Assembly (NCBI GenBank): GCA_011503125.2
Contig: WWBZ02000009.1
Coordinates: 310,001-374,000 of the forward strand
Direction of reading: 5' to 3'
DNA from: Botryosphaeria dothidea
Lineage: Eukaryota > Ascomycota > Dothideomycetes > Botryosphaeriales > Botryosphaeriaceae
DNA: 64,000 nucleotides
The translations under genes were made by a program, and so were the position numbers. The notes under the pieces are model-generated. The model was not told the origin of the DNA. It searched no databases and saw only the letters and a list, made by a program, of their open reading frames with translations. Positions 56,824 through 64,000 of the stretch are shown here, one piece after another. The first letter of the stretch is position 1, and each line of letters begins with the position of its first letter.

Positions 56824-57906
56824 CTAAACACGGCTGTCATGCCTGAACGGCTCGTACGCAGTCTGGGCCTTGTTGCCCTGCATATCCCTCAGCGGCATGG
56901 TGCCGGTGGCCTGCTGCTGGTGGGCGCCGCCGAAGGGCGAGTGCACGCGCTCGTAGGTGTACGGCGTCTTCTCGACCGTCATCTTGCGGCCGGGACGCTT
57001 GTCGCTCTTGCCGGAGCAGCAGCACACCGAAAGCACCCAGAAGAGGCCGGCGGCGATGGAGAAGGCGGTTGCGAGCCACGTCACGGCCATCATGCGGCCA
57101 CCCATCGAGGCCTTGATGTTGTACGCCTTGAAGACCGAGTTAAAGACGCCCACGAGGGTGCCGTACAGCGCGGTCGAGGTGATGGAGGCGGCGATGGTGA
57201 AGATGGTTGCGACCTGCAGGAATTAAGTTAGCAAGAATGTTGAATGTTTTGGGAGATGGTGGACTGGAACGTACCGAAGCGACGATCGAAGTGACAAAGC
57301 TACCCCAACGCGAGAAGATTGCAAAGATACCGAGGAGGATCTCGGCGAGCGTAGCAAAGAAAGCGACAGCATAAGCAGCGAACATCCAGTTGGCAACCTT
57401 CTTGTAGATCTTGAGCCCGTCCTCCAACTTGTCCGGGATCAGGTCCTCGGCGCCGGTTTGGTTGAGTCCCCAGACCTCGACGGGGTTGAACCAGAAAGAC
57501 GCCTTGCGGCCGGAGCAGTAGGTAATCTGGTCACCGCCAGTCGAGTTGTCATCACCCGAGCAGTAGTTCCAGATGCCAACAGTGTACGTGTCGCTCAGGT
57601 TGTTGTTCGCACTGGTAGTGAGGGCGGAGAGCAGGTCATCGTCGACGTCGGTGCCGGGGATGTCTATCGACGATAGCGAGGATATATTACTTCTGAATTC
57701 CGATAGATCGGCCTGGAGAGACGGTCAGTATGTGATGGTCTGGCTGTCAAAAGCCTCCAGGCTCTCACCTTCATGAAGTAGATGGATGTGAGGTTGCCGT
57801 CATTCTTGTTCCAGTTGCCCAGGAAGACGATGATCAGGCAGATGAAGGCTGCCAGCGACAACGCCATTGGCGTGAAGATGCACGCGAAGCGGCCGACCTT
57901 GCCCAT
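56824..57906 (-). CDS. SUR7/PalI-family four-TM membrane protein
   Basis: Three exons (57769-57906, 57275-57712, 56824-57213) give 321 aa. The first TM, ACIFTPMALSLAAFICLIIVFLG, is followed by an extracellular loop with the YNxCxG-like motif WNYCSGDDNSTGGD and two further Cys. Three more TM helices follow (WMFAAYAVAFFATLAEILLG, VATIFTIAASITSTALYG, AVTWLATAFSIAAGLFWVLSVC). The cytosolic tail is Lys/Arg-rich and ends in a flexible region. SUR7-family proteins mark eisosomes or cortical patches. PalI relatives take part in pH sensing. The CCCSGKSDKRPGRK stretch after the last TM could be palmitoylated, which is inference. Which subfamily it belongs to cannot be settled here. Confidence 0.85.
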
Positions 57907-60577
57907 GATTGCTGATGTGTATTTCTGTTCCGAAGGCCTTCAAAAGGCGTGTTTGGTGTCTGAGCGGGTTCCGCGGGTTGAGCGAGGAACGCGGTCGAGA
58001 AGCGAGGGAGACTGGCGGTAACGTCACCGGCCAGTTGCGGATGGAATAGCGAAAGTCGAGTGGAATGCGAGTGGAACACGCTGAAATGTTTTTCACCCTA
58101 GCGGGGAGCAGAGGGCCTTATATTGTGTGCAAGGACAGCTCGCACCGTGCGGTGAGGAGGAGGGCAGCAGGGCCGCGCAGCTGAGTAGTGTTAAGAACGG
58201 GGCGGTGCAGGCTGTGCTATGCTGCTAGTCGGCTGGGGGACCGGGGGGAGGCTGGTGACTTCAGCGCACGTTTGCCGCATTCAATCTAGCTGTGGCAGGG
58301 CCGCCACAAGGCTGAGCCCTCTCCTACGAACGCACTGCAAAGCGGCGGGCTGCCCAACTGCCCATCGCTGCGCCGTTTTTCCTTCCTTCTTGCTTTCACT
58401 CGTTGCTGCGCCCCGGCATATGACGATGTCTCTCGCTCGGCCTTCGCCAGCGACCCCGCTGCTGACACGCTGCCAATGCTACCACTAAGCCCGCCCCGTC
58501 CAACAGACAACGCGCCTCCAAGAAGACAAGGTTCGCGAACACGCGGCGGGAACCTAACCCCATCGGGTCATCCCAGTAAGCAAAAAAAAAACCTCTCCAG
58601 TTGCTACACAGTACCACTGCCGTCATCGGCAACGCCGCGCAGCCATTCCTCTCCATCTCGCCAGTCTAAAAGCCCGAACCCTTCCCTCCGTTTGCGCCTC
58701 GTTTGGCTCCAGCGTTGGCTCCCGTCGATCATTCCGGGGGTGGCCACATGCTGTCTGGCCGGTCTGTGAACGCAAAAAAGGCCTACGTAACTACAACGCA
58801 AAGCCCATTATTGCCGAGAATCCCCAATCAAAAACAAGCGCCGCAATCTATATAGATGCGCAGTTTTGGGTTTGGGCGCATTTTCTTCTTCGTTATACAC
58901 GCGAGCTCGTATGTTTTCACATGCCTAGCGGCCGAAAGAGAGGAGCATGCCACATCATATCATCGGGTAAGCCGTGGTGAAATAAGTCAGCAGTCACCGC
59001 AAAAGCTCCGGCCCATTCGTCACGAGGAAGGGGGTTGAGAGTGCGTGTGGGTGGAGGACCCCGTGAGTGAGTGTGAGCGAAATGGGGGCGCGACCCGATG
59101 ATGACGACGCGCGCAGCACGCGATCAGCATAATCGTCGCGATGTGCAGCTGGAACGACCAAGTAGCATGTGTTCTCGCCCGCCGACAAGACGAAAACAGG
59201 GAAGTTTGTCGAGAGATCGGCCGGCAGTCGTCCAGACAGTACAATATATGCCAGACGTCTCAGTTCGTTGCCGCAGGCATTGACGGCGCGTCCATGGACG
59301 GGGAATTGTCAGCAGCGAACAATGGAGATGGGTGGGGTTCAGCTCGACAGCGACAGCGGCACAACGCAAAGCCAAGTCAGACTGCCAAGGCTCGACGACT
59401 CGTCATCTCGGTCTGGCGCTACTATTAATAGCAACCCCGCCATGCCACTTTGGAAGGCGGTAAGCCCTGAATTACGCACCACTGTCTCTTGGTCCGCTTC
59501 CCGCTGCAGGGGGGCCTTGCCGGAGCATCCTGCCGCTTCTGACACTTGCTGAGGCATGAAGCAGCACAAGATTGCGTTTTGCAGAAGGGAGCGCGTATCA
59601 CCACCAATGTGTTTCAAAAGTTTTGCTTCATCGTCTTTGATTTCTTCATCGCTCCTTCGCCTTCTTCTACTACGTTTCCTCTCCTGCTGCCGTCCCAGCC
59701 CCGCCCCAATCGGTGGGGACCCCCCTCGCTGCTCAAGAGCTCGGCGTGCCTCTCCAAATCTCTAACCTTCTCCGCACCCAAAATTCCTCCTCCAATAAGA
59801 ATAGCAAACAAACAAGAACAGACACGCTGTCGCAACCACATGCCGTCGTTGCCGTGAAATTTTCCAACAGACGTGAGAGGTAATAATGTCCGAGCGCGTG
59901 AAAACGGGGAATAATGGAGAAACCGCGAAGCAACGGAAATGTAACAGAAACAAGCCCCAATTAAAACACGAGAATCCCTTTGATATTGTGACGAACCCCC
60001 CTTTGCCTGAGTATATGCAGCCCTTTCCTTTTTCGCCGTGAACTCCGTCCGCGCTGCTTTGAAGAAATCCGCACTTTCGCTCAAAACGCCAAACACAAAT
60101 GAAACCCTAGCGACGAGCCTGGTCGTCTGTGTGCGGATACAGATCCAAAGGTGGGAAGTTTAAGCTTGCTGTCGGCGACAGTCAACTCTTGAAGAAACGA
60201 ATCCCGCCCGGTCGAGCGCACGGGAATAGTGGTATCGCTGAAGTGCTACATCGCCGGGCTGGGTCTGTAGAAAGGAGAACGGCGAGAATGATCGCAGATG
60301 ATTATGATAGATGATACTGGAAGATCCGGTCCCGGATGACTCCAATGCGCCCGTCGACTGCGAAGTCGATATGCAAATAAACACGATTTGTATAGTGTTG
60401 ACGGTGTCCAATCCGGGCAGCGGTCGACATTGCGTGCGGCAAACAGCCGTACCGATCAGTCGCAGTCGGCACACTGTACCGAGCCGAGATACTGTGCATC
60501 GAAACGCTGGGTGCAATGTACATGCCATCGAGAGGATGACAGTGGAGTTGTAAATGTTAACGATTTATTCGAGTTTT
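57907..60577. other. intergenic region, 2.7 kb
   Basis: This is the longest gene-free stretch. It includes the 5' flank of the SUR7-family gene, with CT-rich tracts near 58440-58560, and the 3' flank of PNG1. Short open frames occur on both strands without motif, splice pattern or protein-like composition. A non-coding RNA cannot be excluded. Confidence 0.4.
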
Positions 60578-61932
60578 TCATCTCCTGGGAGGTTGGTTCT
60601 GAGGGTTGTGGGCACCACCTTCACCCCTTGCGCGGATCCATTCGGTGGAGCCGCTCGTCCGACTTTCAGCAGCCTTTTGTGCATCCGGATCAGGACGAGA
60701 CGGAACGGCCTGGCCACCACGGAGAATGTCCTCAGGTCTGATCTTGCAGATTTCGTAGGCGATTTGGTGGGCGACGTAACGTCGCAGCTCACGGTCCTCG
60801 GCCATATCTTCACCTTCCAGACGGAATTTGTCCTGCTTAGACATATTGGCTCTCCTCAGGGCGCGGAGCTCGTTCATGATGTAAAGCACTTCGGACTCGG
60901 CTGCCCGCTTGCGCTCCAGAGCGTAGCGGCCGGAGCGGACGTATCTCCTCGTAACGTCCATGGCGCCATCGGCGGAAAAGGCGATGCAGTAGGCCAGCTT
61001 CTTGCCCCAACCTTCATCAAAATCAGCAACTGCACGTACAATTTCAAAATTGTCGATCACGTACCTTCCGTGTAAAGCCGGGGCTTGTCCCATGCCTCTT
61101 CGCAGGCGTCTACGTGAACCCATCTCTTACGGTGCATAGAGTACACCTCGGTCCATACGTGGTCCTCAGAGTTCCATACCCAGCGCACGCGTGATCCAAC
61201 AGCCCTGCAAAGCATGCTAAAGCAGTTTGCCCACTCTCCACACCTTCCTTGTCGGGTCTGGAGGAGAACGAAAGCGTCGTTGTAGCGAGGAAACCTCTCG
61301 TAAGAACCACAGTGATCCAGCGAGCAGCGGTACAATTCCACCTGGTTGGCACCCCGTGCCGACTCATCCGGGAGCGGCGCGGCCATTCCGACGGCGATGG
61401 TGGGCGAGCCGCAGGTGGTGCAAATCGGGTTATTTACCCAGGAAAAGAAGGAGCGCTTGAACCAGCGGAGCAATGCGCGGATAACGCAGTCTTGGTAGCC
61501 CCATGCGGCCTTCTTGCCAGGGCCAAGGCTCTGGGCCTCGGCCAGAAAGATCTGGCTCTCCTCCTCCGCTTCACTGTAGATCTGCTCCAGCGGGATGGAG
61601 CGCAGCGCATCGTCAAGAAGGCCTGGGTTCTCCCACTTGACGGGCATGTTGGACAGCGAGTTGAGCATGTTCTTGAAACGCAGCGAGCGGGCATCGCTCG
61701 GGGCGCGAGGTAGCAGCGGGATGTTCTTGATGCAGGAGCTGTAGGAGGGCGGCGGTGCGTTGGTGGGCGGTAGGGCGGCGTTGAAGGGTGCAGGCGAGGC
61801 AGAGCGCGAGCGGCCGCTCAGGTCGTTCATGCGCTTCGTGCTAAGGACCTGGCGGAAGCGCTCCGTCAACTCCTTGGCCTTCCTGTCGTCCATGACAGAG
61901 CCCCCCCGGCGGGGGTGGTTCGGGTCGGCCAT
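60578..61932 (-). CDS. PNG1: peptide:N-glycanase (PNGase) PNG1, transglutaminase-like
   Basis: Two exons (61065-61932, 60578-61011; intron 53 nt) give 433 aa. The transglutaminase core has Cys231 in [10 protein letters not shown], His258 in SEDHVWTEV and Asp275 in [14 protein letters not shown]. The spacing of 27 and 17 residues equals that of the yeast enzyme. The zinc site is built from CTTCG and CSLDHCG cysteines. After the splice come [21 protein letters not shown] and TRRYVR. PNG1 removes N-glycans from misfolded glycoproteins exported from the ER, working with the proteasome. The N-terminal 90 residues are Pro/Ser-rich and probably disordered. Some filamentous fungi have lost catalytic residues here. 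This copy keeps all three. Confidence 0.92.
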
Positions 61933-63713
61933 TGTGTAGAGAGGCGTGGAGGGTGGTGGCCGTCCGGTGGTGGTGGTGAGTGTCGGAAGTTGTGAAGTCG
62001 GGGCGTTGGCGGGTATGAATGGGCGTGCGGCAGGTTGCGACCGCAGCAGCTGCACAGCCCTCGGCGAGGATAGAGCCGCCACAGGGTCAGTGCGCGGGAG
62101 AGGGTATGGTGGTGAGTGCGGATGGCAGCAGAACCCTCTGCATCCAGATCCAGGCAAGTCGACGACAGAGAGGTCGGAAGGGAATGCGCAGAGGTTGGGG
62201 GCACGGGGGAGCAAAGTATAGGTCCTGGAAGAGGAGCGGATGGAGCAGTGCGGGCGGCGATGAGGTGTTCAAGGGCGGGCTGCGCGTCCCTCGCCCGTAG
62301 GGCTCTGGAGCGTCGTAATCCTCTGAAAGACGCTTGGGCTGTGCAGCGAATCAGCGACACGCAGCGGCGCGGCTTTGGGGCTAGTGCGCAACGGGAGCTG
62401 CTGCCCTCGCGCGTCAGCCGGGGGATGATGAATGTTAGTTAGAGCGCTTTCGAATCCGAACGCTTTTTCTGCCAGCCCAGCGTCGTGCGGACTCCTTAAT
62501 TACAGACACCGCGCCAAGCCTGCGAGCGACGTCCGCCGGGCGTCGCGATGGCGCCCGAATTGCCGTGCCTGGCCCGGCAACGATGGGCGGATTAAGAGCA
62601 GGGTTTGCGGCCGCGTACCCGAGCTGCTGCGACGATGCGACTCTACGCTCACGCTGCACTGCTGCAAAGCTGCTCTTCACTGCTGACAAGGCGGCGGAGT
62701 TTCCATCGCTAATGCTGCCGCGGCTATTCGTGGGCACCTGGGGCGGAGACCGGAGACGGCGAGGGACCACGCAATGCGCAAGCCACCAGTCCGGCCGACG
62801 CGTCACGTCCCAACCCAGCCGCCTGACTCGACATGTCGAGGCCTGCCTGCGCGGAATATGATAAAGCGCGACTCGCACGCTCTCTGACGCCCGCTCTTAC
62901 GCGTTGTTGCGACCGCCCGTCGACGCCCTCCCGGCACGTGGAGTCGCGCTTGCTGACGAGCGCAAATTGATGCTGTTGAGCACGCGAGTGCGATTATTAC
63001 GATGCGGCCCGCTTCGCGGCGATGCGATTGCGCAGCAGGGCTTGGCGCTGGAGCGTTCCACTTTGGCTCTCAGCAGCGCCGCCAGCTGTGTAATGGCGAA
63101 GCCTGGAGATCATGGTGGCTGACGTGCTTCGCCTGCGCCTGTGTGCTGCTCCTGTCCGCCCGCCAAGCGCGCCCATCCTCATCTGCCACCGCCCGCCTGA
63201 GAAGGCTGCTAGACCATAGTTTTTCCATTTCTTTGCTCTGCTTCTTGGCTTCAAAGCAGGTACCGTCCCGCGCGGCCAGCGGACGTGTACACATATCCCA
63301 GTGGAAGATCTCCCCAATCTTTCTTCTTTTTTTTTCTTTGTCCCGTGCAGGGATGTCCTCAGAGCCTCTTCCGCCCCCCGCAAAGCTGACGCGGCCGGCT
63401 CCTGCCCTGCAGACCAACGAGCGACTGCGTGACCAGGCAGTTGGCCTGATCAACTCCACAGACCACGCCCCAAAACTAGCTCTTGAAGAGGCTTCGTGTT
63501 GTTGAATTGCTGCCCTCTGCGGCGGGTCCCGCCATCTCGCATCTACATGCATCCTCGCTGCTTCACCAGCGGACACGAGAAACGAAGACGTTTCCGGAGC
63601 TTCCAGAACATGGCGTCGAACATCTTCCGCCACCGCGCTAGCTTGACCACACAAAGTCAACCAAACTTTAAAACTTCCATTTTTTCAGGTCCCCTTAGCG
63701 CCTAATCTAATGC
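61933..63713. other. PNG1 5' flank and intergenic region
   Basis: This GC-rich region holds the PNG1 promoter. A 50-codon frame at 63353-63505 begins MSSEPLPPPAKLTRPAPAL. It looks mildly protein-like but has no confirmed continuation. Nothing else was recognised. Confidence 0.35.
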
Positions 63714-64000
63714 TTATCTTATCCAAAACACCTCCGTCTTCACCTGAGGCACTCCCACCCATGGCAAGATCTGCGGTGTCCGCACCTTGATACATCGCCC
63801 ACCCTCACCAACCGAGACAATGACCTCATCCTTCCCATCCTATCCACCTTTTGCACTGACCCTGCCCGCTGTCGGCCACCATTGCTCCGATCCCGAACTA
63901 CCTCTCATGCGCTGAGACAAACTTCGGCGGCAGGTCCAGATCCCACGTTGGCCTCTCCACCAGCGCCACCTCGAGCGGAGCGGCTGTGCCGGATTTCGCC
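63714..64000 (-). CDS. 3' part of an unidentified gene, continues beyond the right edge
   Basis: Reading leftward from the edge, one frame gives APLEVALVERPTWDLDLPPK. A probable intron follows. The final exon gives DEVIVSVGEGGRCIKVRTPQ and ILPWVGVPQVKTEVFWIR, then TAA at 63714-63716. The composition is strongly protein-like, with a well-formed C-terminus. The phase between the two pieces could not be closed with an obvious GT-AG pair. A weak GTCTCA donor near 63917 with an acceptor before GATGGGAAG would work. The family was not recognised. Confidence 0.5.

Overview
The window is nuclear DNA of a filamentous ascomycete (Pezizomycotina). The evidence is short GT-AG introns of about 50-80 nt inside most genes, fungus-specific families (HET, DUF7580, DUF3433, SUR7/PalI, aegerolysin, pisatin-demethylase-like P450, MIC60), and a LINE riddled with C-to-T/G-to-A changes typical of repeat-induced point mutation (RIP). 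Species cannot be read from the sequence. No tRNA, rRNA or CRISPR array was found.

Layout. (1) 1-8.2 kb: a decaying accessory block. It holds an MFS transporter, a kappa-class GST and a 4-coumarate:CoA-ligase-like enzyme, each broken by one or two nonsense codons, around one intact alpha/beta hydrolase. A broken HET-domain gene follows. (2) 8.6-15.7 kb: a 54-aa secreted cysteine-rich protein, a PAP2 lipid phosphate phosphatase and an M3 metallopeptidase, all intact. (3) 16.6-29.1 kb: a DUF7580 pseudogene, a 5.15-kb RIP-mutated Tad1/I-type LINE with a perfect 16-bp target-site duplication, and a DUF3433 membrane-protein pseudogene. (4) 30.6-35.4 kb: a 1027-aa protein joining an AT-hook array to an EVE domain, then a PQ-loop MPDU1-like protein. 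(5) 36.7-44.9 kb: an accessory block with an aegerolysin, an unresolved coding-like stretch, a hairpin, a P450, a frameshifted F-box-like gene, a palindromic MITE-like element and a BAHD/Tri101-type acyltransferase. (6) 45.8-62 kb: housekeeping genes MIC60, SAC1, a Rab5-type GTPase, a secreted amidase, a SUR7-family protein and PNG1. The 3' part of an unidentified gene runs off the right edge.

Functional links. MFS, hydrolase, GST-kappa and CoA ligase look like a former aromatic or phenylpropanoid catabolic or detoxification cluster now being lost. The P450 and acyltransferase could serve a small metabolite pathway. SAC1 and the Rab5-type GTPase, both in phosphoinositide and endosome biology, are divergent around a 427-bp shared promoter region. 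Exon boundaries were chosen by eye. For the intact genes with full exon lists, exon lengths sum to whole codons and keep family motifs in frame. Family names rest on recognised motifs, not on database searches.
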